Positions 1 through 6,747 of a stretch of 9,258 bases of DNA are shown one piece after another. The position numbers and the translations under genes were made by a program. The stretch spans positions 1 through 9,258 of the forward strand of contig CAVKBM010000186.1 of assembly GCA_963654355.1 (NCBI GenBank). The letters run 5' to 3'. Within the stretch, counting starts at the first letter, position 1. Each line of letters starts with the position of its first letter. Under the pieces are notes generated by a model. The model was given only the letters and a program-made list of their open reading frames with translations. It did not search any database and was not told where the DNA came from. Source of the stretch: UBA1181 sp963654355. GTDB taxonomy: Bacteria; Bacteroidota; Bacteroidia; Bacteroidales; Paludibacteraceae.

Positions 1-39
1 AAACCCGTAGTGAGAGACATAGAGAAATTATTTGAATGA
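1..39 (+). CDS. C-terminal end of an upstream gene (partial)
   Basis: Frame 1 is open from the window edge to a TGA at 37-39 and would encode the tail KPVVRDIEKLFE, a plausible amphipathic C-terminal helix. It lies 23 nt before the GH43 start and runs the same way, so the two genes are probably co-transcribed. Twelve residues are too few to identify a family. By analogy with xylan loci it could be a transporter or another glycosidase, but that is a guess. Frame 3 is also open to a TGA at 33-35, so the frame choice rests on how natural the peptide looks. Confidence 0.35.
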   Translation, partial: KPVVRDIEKLFE

Positions 40-62
40 TATGAGAATTTAGTATTAAAACA

Positions 63-1028
63 ATGAAAGCAAGATATTTATTCCCCAAGGATTATATGGC
101 AGACCCCTCTGCCAATGTGTTTAACGGTCGCCTGTATGTCTATCCCTCCCACGACTGGGACAGCGGCGAGTGCTTCGACGATGACGGCGGTCACTTCCAG
201 ATGAAGGACTATCACGTGCTCTCTATGGACGATGTGATGGAAGGCGAAGTGACCGACCACGGCGTGATTCTCGACGTGAATGATGTGCCATGGGCAGAGA
301 AACAGATGTGGGATAATGATGTCGTGGAGAAAGACGGCAAGTATTACCTCATCTTCTCTGCCAAAGACTATAATGGCGTGTTCCGTCTCGGTGTGGCAGT
401 GGCAGACAAACCTGAAGGCCCCTTTGTGCCCAATGCCGACCCCATCCGCGCGTCTTATAGCATCGACCCCTGCGTGTTCAAGGATGATGACGGCAAGATA
501 TACTGCTACTTCGGAGGCATTTGGGGCGGTCAGCTGCAGTGGTACAAGGACAACAAAGCGCTCAAGAATGAGCATCTTCCCGAGGGCAAGGAAGCCCCAC
601 TGCCTTCCCGTGTCGCCATGATGACCGACGATGTACAGCAGTTTGCAGAAATGCCCAAGGCAGTCCTTATCGTCGATGAAAACGGCGATTTGCTCCCCGC
701 CGATGACCCTCACCGCTTCTTCGAGGCCAGTTGGATGCACAAGTACAAGGGCAAGTACTATTTCAGCTATTCCACGGGCGATACCCATCTCCTCTGCTAT
801 GCGGTAGGCGACAACCCTTACGGGCCTTTCACCTATCAGGGTGTCATCCTTGAACCAGTAGTGGGCTGGACCACCCACCACAGCATCTGCGAGTACAAGG
901 GTCAGTGGTACCTTTTCCACCACGACTGCGTCCCCTCCCACGATACCACGTGGCTCCGCAGTGCCAAGGTTGCTCCTCTCTATTATGACGAGGATGACAA
1001 GATTCAATTGGTCAAGACGGACGAATAG
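63..1028 (+). CDS. xynB: Glycoside hydrolase family 43 (xylosidase/arabinofuranosidase type)
   Basis: A complete 321-residue inverting glycosidase of the GH43 five-bladed propeller fold, probably removing xylose or arabinose from xylo-oligosaccharides. The three expected acidic residues are visible: Asp14 in MADPS (general base), Asp135 in SYSIDP (pKa modulator) and Glu221 in RFFEASWMHKY (general acid). The His pair 272-273 in GWTTHHSI fits the usual metal-binding position near the active site. No signal peptide is seen, so it acts in the cytoplasm on imported oligosaccharides. Length and motifs such as SYSTGDTHLLCYA and NPYGPFTYQG match my memory of Prevotella bryantii XynB, hence the symbol; exact substrate is not decided by sequence. 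The start is chosen because homologues begin about this far before the DPS motif. The gene is visibly richer in G+C, especially at third positions, than everything downstream of 3100. Confidence 0.93.
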   Translation: MKARYLFPKDYMADPSANVFNGRLYVYPSHDWDSGECFDDDGGHFQMKDYHVLSMDDVMEGEVTDHGVILDVNDVPWAEKQMWDNDVVEKDGKYYLIFSAKDYNGVFRLGVAVADKPEGPFVPNADPIRASYSIDPCVFKDDDGKIYCYFGGIWGGQLQWYKDNKALKNEHLPEGKEAPLPSRVAMMTDDVQQFAEMPKAVLIVDENGDLLPADDPHRFFEASWMHKYKGKYYFSYSTGDTHLLCYAVGDNPYGPFTYQGVILEPVVGWTTHHSICEYKGQWYLFHHDCVPSHDTTWLRSAKVAPLYYDEDDKIQLVKTDE

Positions 1029-1107
1029 ATTTTTAGTGCATACCTTTAGGTTTTATCATTTTGGTTATTCGTTAACACGAAATATTTAGTTGATTAGGTT
1101 AGAAGTG

Positions 1108-1142
1108 GCAGCATCTCGTAAGGAGATGCTGCTTTTCTTTTT
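1108..1142 (+). terminator. Rho-independent terminator after the GH43 gene
   Basis: A perfect 10-bp stem, GCAGCATCTC (1108-1117) pairing with GAGATGCTGC (1123-1132), closes a 5-nt loop GTAAG and is followed by a T-rich run (TTTTCTTTTT). It sits 80 nt after the GH43 stop and separates that unit from the regulator genes. Because the T run is only downstream on the plus strand, it should work for rightward transcription. Confidence 0.88.
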
Positions 1143-1247
1143 ACAAAAAAGCGGCAAAGCAGGCGAATATCTAACAAAAAAGGTTAAATTTGTGTGTTGT
1201 TCTTTTGATTTGCTAAAGAAAACGCAGCTGCCAAGAATACTTTCTTC

Positions 1248-1255
1248 TATCTTTG
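1248..1255 (+). promoter_or_regulatory. Putative Bacteroidetes -7 box for the BlaI-type regulator
   Basis: TATCTTTG matches the Bacteroidetes -7 consensus TAnnTTTG and lies 46 nt before the regulator ATG, which gives a normal leader length. I see no good TTTG -33 box at the usual spacing of about 19-21 nt, so the call is tentative. The rest of the 273-nt gap 1029-1301 holds the terminator and AT-rich leader sequence; I see no RNA gene or small ORF in it. No clear TACA/TGTA dyad of the BlaI type surrounds this box. Confidence 0.4.
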
Positions 1256-1301
1256 CATTGAAAATTTAAAAGTTTAGATAAGAGAGATAACAAATACAAA
1301 T

Positions 1302-1694
1302 ATGAGAAGGAATCATGAATTCAATACGCTGACACGGGCAGAGATGCAAATCATGAATATTTTGTGGAATAATGGCAAGGGAATGACAACCCGTGAGATT
1401 ATCGGCAAGTATCCGGAACCACATCCTGCTTACTCCACGATAGCTACTTTTATGAAGATATTGACGAATAAAAAGTTCGTTGATTCGCACAAACAGAATG
1501 GCGGTGGAAAAACTTATGTTTATTATCCTCTTGTTCCAAGGGCAGAGTATACTCGACTGGCTATGAAGGAAGTCAAGGATTCCTTTTTCGGAGGTAGCCT
1601 TCATGCTCTAATTTCCTTCTTTGCGAAAGAAGAGGAATTGTCAGAAGCAGAGTTGCAAGAGATTTTGAATCTCATAGAAAAGAAGAATAAATAA
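1302..1694 (+). CDS. BlaI/MecI/CopY-family transcriptional repressor
   Basis: A 130-residue winged-helix repressor of the penicillinase-repressor family. The N-terminal half (about residues 8-70) holds the DNA-binding domain, with typical stretches LTRAEMQIMNILWNNGKG, TTREIIGKYP and AYSTIATFMKILTNKKFV (recognition helix), then a wing around HKQNGGGKTYVYYPL. The C-terminal part (about 78-130, ending SEAELQEILNLIEKKNK) is the usual helical dimerisation region. Family members repress as dimers and are released when a partner M56 membrane protease is activated; that partner is encoded 17 nt downstream. In Bacteroidetes such pairs are common and usually not proven to concern beta-lactams. Its target is unknown; the next-door peptide locus is an inferred candidate. 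Confidence 0.9.
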   Translation: MRRNHEFNTLTRAEMQIMNILWNNGKGMTTREIIGKYPEPHPAYSTIATFMKILTNKKFVDSHKQNGGGKTYVYYPLVPRAEYTRLAMKEVKDSFFGGSLHALISFFAKEEELSEAELQEILNLIEKKNK

Positions 1695-1711
1695 TAATAG
1701 GAGATATTTGT

Positions 1712-3046
1712 ATGGTGTTAACTTTTGCGATTAAGTCAGCCATCATCTTGACTATGTTTTACGTCTGCATGAAGCCTATGCTTGGCAAAGAGACATTCCA
1801 TCGGCTCAATCGTATACTTGCCGTTGGTTCTATGTTGCTCTCTCTGCTTATTCCCTTGTTGCATGTTGAGATAGCATGTGATGCGGCTGTGGTTAGTCGA
1901 GTGATGTCTCCTCAGCTAATAGAGTTTCCGGCAGATATTACGACTGTGATTTCTGCCAAAGGGTCAAATGCCCAGTTAGGATACGATTGGGTGGCAATCG
2001 TTACATTGTTTTATCTAGGAGGGACTGGCATTGTTGCTTTGTTTTTGTCAGTTCAAACTTGCCGGTTGCTTTGCTGTCTTAGGAAAGGTATTCGCGTGGG
2101 CGATGGTAGAGGAAATACTATCATTCTGTTAAGGGGTAAGATAAGTCCTTTTTGTTTCTTCCACAACATTGTGATGGGTGTGGAAGATTATGAGAAGAAC
2201 CGTTATTTTATCTTGGCTCACGAGCAAGAACATATTCGGCTGCAACATCACCTTGACTTGTTGTTGCTGGCTGTGACGTGTGTCGTACAGTGGTTCAATC
2301 CGTTTGTTTGGCTCTTGGGAAAGAAACTGAAAATGCTCCATGAATACGAAGTGGATGAGGCTGTCGTTAACCAAGGTGTCGACACTGTACAATATCAGAA
2401 GTTTCTCGTGGTCAAGGCGGCAGGTAGTCGTCTGCAGCTATTTGCCAACAATTTGCATCAAGGGTCTCTAAAAAGTAGGATTATTATGATGAATCAAAAG
2501 AAATCGAGTAAATGGATGGCCCTTAAGGCACTGACCCTTGTTCCTGCGGCAGCGCTCGCGGTGAGCGTGTTTGCAACTGAGTCGGTAATTCCCTCTGTCA
2601 AAAATGTGGTTAAACACCCACATGTCAAGAAAATATTAATGTCTGATAGAAAAATATATGCAGGAAATGCTAGTGTTTCCTCAACTGTTGTGTTGACCAA
2701 GTATTCCGTACCCCAAAGAAGGTCAACACCCAAGAAAAAGGTCGAGGATACTTTACCAGAGTTCCCGGGAGGAGTAAGTGCAATGATGGACTTCTTACGC
2801 AATAATGCAAAGTATCCGGAGGCGGCAAAAAACGACAAGAACGAAGGAAAGTGTGTCATTCGCTTCTTGGTAAGGAAAGATGGGAGCATCGATGAGGTAT
2901 CAGTGGCTAAAACAACAGGATTTGAGAATCTGGACGATGAGGCTGTAAGAGTTGTAAAATCTATGCCAAGGTGGAACCCTGGAACGCAAAATGGCAAACC
3001 TGTCGATGTGTCCTATATGGCACCATTAGTTTTTAGGTTAGACTGA
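1712..3046 (+). CDS. M56 (BlaR1-like) membrane metallopeptidase with TonB C-terminal domain
   Basis: A 444-residue integral membrane sensor-protease. Hydrophobic segments lie near residues 5-21, 35-52, 94-117, 182-200 and 271-288. The zinc site is visible as HEQEH at 170-174, with the third ligand expected in HEYEVDEAV (about Glu213, with Asp215), the M56 signature. After the last membrane segment and a basic linker, residues about 350-444 form a TonB C-terminal domain: FPGGVSAMMDFLRNNAKYPE, then RFLVRKDGSIDEVSV, then DDEAVRVVKSMPRWNPG. This layout is frequent in Bacteroidetes, where the TonB-like domain replaces the penicillin sensor of BlaR1. By family analogy it cleaves or inactivates the BlaI-type repressor on sensing an envelope signal, here unknown. 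A GGAG sequence 8 nt before the ATG supports the start, and the gene follows the repressor by 17 nt. Confidence 0.9.
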   Translation: MVLTFAIKSAIILTMFYVCMKPMLGKETFHRLNRILAVGSMLLSLLIPLLHVEIACDAAVVSRVMSPQLIEFPADITTVISAKGSNAQLGYDWVAIVTLFYLGGTGIVALFLSVQTCRLLCCLRKGIRVGDGRGNTIILLRGKISPFCFFHNIVMGVEDYEKNRYFILAHEQEHIRLQHHLDLLLLAVTCVVQWFNPFVWLLGKKLKMLHEYEVDEAVVNQGVDTVQYQKFLVVKAAGSRLQLFANNLHQGSLKSRIIMMNQKKSSKWMALKALTLVPAAALAVSVFATESVIPSVKNVVKHPHVKKILMSDRKIYAGNASVSSTVVLTKYSVPQRRSTPKKKVEDTLPEFPGGVSAMMDFLRNNAKYPEAAKNDKNEGKCVIRFLVRKDGSIDEVSVAKTTGFENLDDEAVRVVKSMPRWNPGTQNGKPVDVSYMAPLVFRLD

Positions 3047-3131
3047 AATGAGATTGTGACTATTTTTAAGTTTATTCAGCACAAGGGGGCTTATGCCGCC
3101 AAATATTAACAACAATAAAAACATAATCATT

Positions 3132-3338
3132 ATGGTAAAAACAATGAATGAACTTGCCGAAATGGCAATGAGTGAAAGGGAAATGAACTCTTTCGCTGGT
3201 GGTGATACCTGTGGTTGCGCATGTCGTTCTGTGTCAACGATGGATAATGGCTCTGCTAATCATACAGGAGGGTTGTACTCCAATGGCCCAAAGACGGACC
3301 AAACGATTTTCCTTGATGAGGTAGTTGTTACTCCTTGA
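3132..3338 (+). CDS. GG-leader RiPP precursor peptide (GG-Bacteroidales type)
   Basis: A 68-residue peptide, the probable substrate of the radical SAM genes downstream. The leader, about residues 1-24, ends in SEREMNSFAGG, the E-(M/L)-xx-hydrophobic-x-GG pattern of Bacteroidales double-glycine leaders. Cutting after Gly24 would release a 44-residue core starting DTCGCACRS, with Cys27, Cys29 and Cys31 alternating, then a Ser/Asn/Gly-rich stretch with a second Gly-Gly at 46-47, and a C-terminus FLDEVVVTP. The M at 3132 is preferred over an in-frame ATG at 3093, which adds a low-complexity Asn/Ile stretch not typical of leaders; ATG 3144 (MNELAEM) is also possible. No other gene lies in 3047-3131, and I see no clear promoter there. 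It resembles the TIGR04149-type precursors from memory; the modification is unknown. Confidence 0.85.
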   Translation: MVKTMNELAEMAMSEREMNSFAGGDTCGCACRSVSTMDNGSANHTGGLYSNGPKTDQTIFLDEVVVTP

Positions 3339-3363
3339 ACAACTTTGTGAGAATTTGTTAGTG

Positions 3364-3393
3364 TGTTGTACATGTTCTAGAACATGTACAACA
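3364..3393. promoter_or_regulatory. Perfect 30-bp palindrome between precursor and operon
   Basis: The 15-nt arm TGTTGTACATGTTCT (3364-3378) is followed immediately by its exact reverse complement (3379-3393) with no spacer. It starts 25 nt after the precursor stop and ends 27 nt before the GLPGLI start. There is no T run, so it is not an ordinary terminator. Two readings fit: an operator (it contains nested TGTACA and ACATGT words, and BlaI-type operators carry TACA/TGTA half-sites), or an RNA hairpin that protects or attenuates the precursor message relative to the downstream genes. Confidence 0.8.
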
Positions 3394-3395
3394 TA

Positions 3396-3403
3396 TATGT
3401 TTG
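3396..3403 (+). promoter_or_regulatory. Putative -7 box downstream of the palindrome
   Basis: TATGTTTG fits TAnnTTTG exactly and begins 2 nt after the palindrome, 18 nt before the GLPGLI ATG at 3421. The -33 position would fall inside the palindrome, where I find only a poor TGTT match. If real, transcription of the maturation operon would start with a very short leader and be blocked by anything bound to the palindrome. An exact 8-mer pattern with two free positions is easily met by chance in AT-rich DNA, so confidence is low. Confidence 0.3.
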
Positions 3404-3420
3404 ATACAAATGGAGAAGTA

Positions 3421-4269
3421 ATGAAGCGTAGAATATATTTATCACTTTTGAGCTTTATATTTTGCAATGCCGTTTTTGCACAATACCCACCAAGCTCGAG
3501 TTCTATAGAAAAAATTAAACAAATAGATAATTCAATATGTGAATTGCGATATACTCTAAAATTTAAAAAGAATTACAAACAAAAGGAATATAATATAGAT
3601 GACAGAATAGTTCAGGTAGGAAATCATGTAATAAAGGATTATAGTAATATAATTTATTATTTTGATTCATTGGCAACGGAAAATGATAGAAAAGGGAAAA
3701 AATCTCCGTGTAATCAAAATGTTGTGTACAGTTATGAACTATTTAATGATTTGAGTCAAAAAACTAGTTATATGAAATATCATATGCCTCTCAATGGAGG
3801 GACAATTTGTTATACAACTAAACTTCCCTTGTTGGACTGGGCGTTTGTTCCTGATAGTACAAGAGAGATTCTGGGGTACGCTTGTAATATGGCAAAGACG
3901 TGTTTTGCCGGGAGGGAGTATGTGGCTTGGTATTCAGTAGATATTCCTTTGCCTTATGGACCATATAAATTTTATGGATTGCCAGGATTAGTTATAGAAG
4001 TTGAGGACTTGTCAAAGCTATATGTTTGGGAACTTAAAGGTGTTCAAAATTTGGAGCGTCCGATAAATATGTATACTTATGAAGCTGAGCAAAAGTGCTC
4101 GAAACAGGAAGCTTTGAAGACCATAGACCGTGCAGAGAAAAATCCTATCCGTTTTTTGGAATTGATGGGAAGACGTATCTGTATAAAAGGGGCAGATGGT
4201 CGTGTTAGACCATCCACTTCTATACAGAATATTCCAGACCAAGATTATGAACCTTTAGAGAAGTACTGA
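3421..4269 (+). CDS. Exported GLPGLI-family protein
   Basis: A 282-residue secreted protein. Residues 1-20 are a signal peptide (basic start, hydrophobic core, AVFA before Gln21), which fixes the start at 3421 rather than at upstream in-frame codons; GGAGAAG at 3412-3418 agrees. There is no lipobox, so it should be free in the periplasm or exported further. The family signature appears as GPYKFYGLPGLVIEVED at about 180-196, with GLPGL at 186-190, preceded by ILGYACNMAKTCFAGREYVAWY (about 150-171), the usual conserved block in this family. Its biochemical role is not known. Members occur widely in Bacteroidetes and sometimes next to peptide-maturation genes. Here it is the first gene of the tight operon, 1 nt from the radical SAM gene, so a job in handling, sensing or tolerating the exported peptide is inferred. 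Confidence 0.82.
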   Translation: MKRRIYLSLLSFIFCNAVFAQYPPSSSSIEKIKQIDNSICELRYTLKFKKNYKQKEYNIDDRIVQVGNHVIKDYSNIIYYFDSLATENDRKGKKSPCNQNVVYSYELFNDLSQKTSYMKYHMPLNGGTICYTTKLPLLDWAFVPDSTREILGYACNMAKTCFAGREYVAWYSVDIPLPYGPYKFYGLPGLVIEVEDLSKLYVWELKGVQNLERPINMYTYEAEQKCSKQEALKTIDRAEKNPIRFLELMGRRICIKGADGRVRPSTSIQNIPDQDYEPLEKY

Positions 4270-4270
4270 C

Positions 4271-5521
4271 ATGCAAAGAATAACAGCTGAAGATATAAAA
4301 ACTTATCTTGCGGATACTCCCCAAATCACGTTTGAGGTTACGGAGTGTTGTAATTTGTCATGCGTATATTGTGGCTATGGAAAACTCTATAACAATAAAG
4401 GAGAAAGACATCATCGAGAGATGGCTCTTGAAAATGCCTTGGCTTTCCTTGATTATATAAAAAAGCTATGGGATTTGGGATATGACAAAAAGGGAGAAGG
4501 AACTCTTGTTATAAGCTTTTACGGAGGTGAGCCTTTGTTGAATATGCCGTTGATAAAGACGATTGTTGACTATATAGAAAAACGTTTTCAGGCCTTTAGG
4601 AGACATTTTGTTTATACAATGACAACGAATGCAATCCTCTTGCCAAAATATATGGATTATTTGGTATCAAAAGATGTGCATCTTTTGATTAGTCTTGATG
4701 GGGATGAGCGTGGCTCTTCTTGTCGTGTTTATCCTAATGGAAAACCTGCTTTTTCTGATATAATAAGGTCGGTTAACAAACTTATGAACAAATATCCGCA
4801 GTTTTTTGAGAAAAACGTTCAGTTCAACTCTGTTCTAACACGGAATACCTCTGTAAAAGATATAATAACATATATATTGCAAAAATATGGTAAGGTGCCT
4901 TCTGTGTCGGAAATGAATCCTGATGGAATAAATCCAGAATGCGAAACGGAGTTCCGGAAACTTTATTTGGAAAAATGGAAGTCTGTCCAAGATTTTGCTC
5001 ATGAGCTGGAATGCCAAGGAGTAGAATTTGAAAACCATCCGAAATTTGAGCAAATCGCTCGATATATTCAAATGCATTCCCCCTTTGTCTATCAAGATTA
5101 TAACGATTTGTTGTTTGCAGATAATGTTGAAAAGAAGTCCTATCCAACGGGAACTTGCCTTCCTTTTACGAAAAAGGTTTTTGTAAATGCGACTGGTCAG
5201 ATTATGCCTTGCGAGATGATAAGCTATCGATATGGTTTCCCTGCGATAGTAGATGGTAAGGTTGATATTGATTTTCAAAAAATTGCAGATAGCTATAATT
5301 CCTATTTTGAACGGGTTGTAAAAATATGCAGGCAATGTAAAGATAGTCATGGGTGTCTTTGCTGCATGTTTAATAATGGTATGTTGGATTCAGACAAGGG
5401 TAAATGTGGGTATTTTGTAGATTCAGAGACGAAAAAACAGAGGGAGCATGAAGTGTATTCGTTCCTTTTACGTTATCCAAAATCTTATTCTTATATAATG
5501 AAAAAGTTCGAAGTAGTATGA
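4271..5521 (+). CDS. Radical SAM/SPASM peptide maturase
   Basis: A 416-residue enzyme that would modify the precursor core using S-adenosylmethionine. The radical SAM cluster motif is CNLSCVYC: Cys27, Cys31 and Cys34. The SAM-binding GGEP motif is FYGGEP at 83-88, and further barrel strands are seen at MTTNAILL (117-124) and LLISLDG (138-144). The C-terminal SPASM region carries Cys296 (TGTC), Cys314 (MPCE), Cys353 and Cys356 (ICRQC), Cys362, Cys364, Cys365 and Cys379, enough for auxiliary Fe-S clusters. Related maturases make thioether, C-C or C-O crosslinks; which applies here cannot be read from sequence. It starts 1 nt after the GLPGLI stop and overlaps the next gene by 4 nt (ATGA), so translation is probably coupled. 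It fits the GG-Bacteroidales type of maturase. It is soluble and cytoplasmic. Confidence 0.92.
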   Translation: MQRITAEDIKTYLADTPQITFEVTECCNLSCVYCGYGKLYNNKGERHHREMALENALAFLDYIKKLWDLGYDKKGEGTLVISFYGGEPLLNMPLIKTIVDYIEKRFQAFRRHFVYTMTTNAILLPKYMDYLVSKDVHLLISLDGDERGSSCRVYPNGKPAFSDIIRSVNKLMNKYPQFFEKNVQFNSVLTRNTSVKDIITYILQKYGKVPSVSEMNPDGINPECETEFRKLYLEKWKSVQDFAHELECQGVEFENHPKFEQIARYIQMHSPFVYQDYNDLLFADNVEKKSYPTGTCLPFTKKVFVNATGQIMPCEMISYRYGFPAIVDGKVDIDFQKIADSYNSYFERVVKICRQCKDSHGCLCCMFNNGMLDSDKGKCGYFVDSETKKQREHEVYSFLLRYPKSYSYIMKKFEVV

Positions 5522-6747
5522 GTAAGCGTTTTTTTAGATGGTTGATAATTTCACCCGAGATTTTTGTAGACTTCCTGGATGGCGAGAGATTGCTGATGTA
5601 TAACACCAGTAAAGGTGACTTTATGTGCTCTTGTGACAAACGTTTGTATGACATTGTTTGTAGATTGTATTTGCCGCAAAACTTAGGCGCGATACCTTAT
5701 GGGCCGTATTTTGATTCTATTGTTGATGAGGCTGTTCGCAAAGGCTTGCTGTCTGTTTGCATGACGAAAAATGCAACTAAGCCGATAAGTATCCTTCCGA
5801 TTCTGAGTCTTCAAAAAGATTTGGAACGAGATTTTGATGACAAATATGCTCGTTTGGGAAATAAACTTTATTATCTGAGTGGACTTTATGTGTCCTTAGA
5901 TTGTTGTGTAAAGGAAGAAGAATCATCGGCTCATTATCGCAATATGGCTTCTATGCAGTATCCATGTGCTCATTATGATGTCGAGTATGCACGGTTAGAA
6001 TTAGTAATGTTAGAAAAATTGTTGGCACAATTAAAGTCTTCTAGCGTCTCGGTTGTAGATTTTATTTGTTCGCATAGATATTTCTTGGAAAACAAGATGC
6101 AGGAATTCATAAACTTATTGGCAAGGTATCCTTTTAAGTATAGAATTCGTATTTATGCAGAAGACTACGCCTTGATGCGTAAACAAGACGTTCATGCATT
6201 GTCAAGTATTTGTCAGTTCTTTGTCTATATGGATCGTTTTACTGCTCCTCAATTAGTAAAAGAGGTAAAAGACTCTATTGCAAATCAGCGTATATTCAAA
6301 CTTGTATATCAGCTATCTGATTTGGAACAAGACGGAGAAGTCCCTTGTCTGCCTGTTTGGACGGGCCAAAATGAACAGATGTTCAGAAAGATAGTGTGGA
6401 CCTCGGAGACAGATTTGAAGAGTAGTCCTAGGAGTATGTTGTATTTGTTTAGAAATCAAAAACTAAACAGCAGTTTCTTTGGTATTCTTGATGTATCTTA
6501 TACTGGGGATATTTGCCCGCATGGTTCTCTTCATAGATTGGGAAATTTTGCTTTTGGCTTTACTTTGGTAGATGCTGTGTCTTCTGAGTTTAGAGAAAAT
6601 AATTCGTGGAGGATTACAAGAAAGGATTTGCCAAACTGTCGTTCTTGTCATTTAAGGTATGTTTGTCCCCCTGTATCAATTTCTGAGTTGATGAGACCTG
6701 ATATAAAAATGTGTAACCATAAATGTATAGAGTATGAAGTACAATAA
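5518..6747 (+). CDS. Pseudo-radical SAM/SPASM partner protein
   Basis: A 409-residue protein resembling the pseudo-rSAM component of GG-Bacteroidales peptide systems. It has no CxxxCxxC motif, so it should not bind the SAM-cleaving cluster. The C-terminal region keeps SPASM-like cysteines: Cys333 in GDICPHG, Cys374, Cys377 and Cys383 in CRSCHLRYVCPP, then Cys399 and Cys403. Residues about 14-80 (LLMYNTSKGDFM, then LYDIVCRLYLPQNLGAI and FDSIVDEAVRKGLLSV) have the strand/helix order of a PqqD-like leader-binding (RRE) domain, which suggests it presents the leader to the true maturase. That is inference from pattern only. The start overlaps the maturase stop by 4 nt, as expected for two proteins made in matched amounts. 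Confidence 0.8.
   Translation: MSKRFFRWLIISPEIFVDFLDGERLLMYNTSKGDFMCSCDKRLYDIVCRLYLPQNLGAIPYGPYFDSIVDEAVRKGLLSVCMTKNATKPISILPILSLQKDLERDFDDKYARLGNKLYYLSGLYVSLDCCVKEEESSAHYRNMASMQYPCAHYDVEYARLELVMLEKLLAQLKSSSVSVVDFICSHRYFLENKMQEFINLLARYPFKYRIRIYAEDYALMRKQDVHALSSICQFFVYMDRFTAPQLVKEVKDSIANQRIFKLVYQLSDLEQDGEVPCLPVWTGQNEQMFRKIVWTSETDLKSSPRSMLYLFRNQKLNSSFFGILDVSYTGDICPHGSLHRLGNFAFGFTLVDAVSSEFRENNSWRITRKDLPNCRSCHLRYVCPPVSISELMRPDIKMCNHKCIEYEVQ

Noticed and set aside
78..1007. Long open frame on the minus strand, 309 codons, opposite the GH43 gene
   Set aside because: It mirrors a gene with strong C/G third-position bias, which clears stops from the opposite strand. Its translation is low-complexity hydrophobic/His-rich with no recognisable domain, while the plus frame has all GH43 catalytic residues.
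2494..2997. Minus-strand open frame of 167 codons opposite the TonB domain region
   Set aside because: The plus frame encodes a clear TonB C-terminal domain; the minus translation is Ser/Thr/Phe-rich without motifs.
3085..3100. Possible hairpin GGC-TTAT-GCC before the precursor
   Set aside because: Only three base pairs and no T run; not a terminator or credible regulatory stem.
3093..3131. Upstream in-frame start for the precursor (13 extra residues)
   Set aside because: The extension is an Asn/Ile-rich low-complexity stretch from an AT-rich leader RNA and does not fit GG-type leaders; the start at 3132 does.
3325..3420. N-terminal extension of the GLPGLI frame
   Set aside because: It overlaps the precursor end and reads through the palindrome; the signal peptide begins at 3421 with a Shine-Dalgarno-like GGAGAAG before it.
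4835..5350. Minus-strand open frame of 171 codons opposite the radical SAM gene
   Set aside because: Overlaps the SPASM region of a clear enzyme gene and shows no domain.
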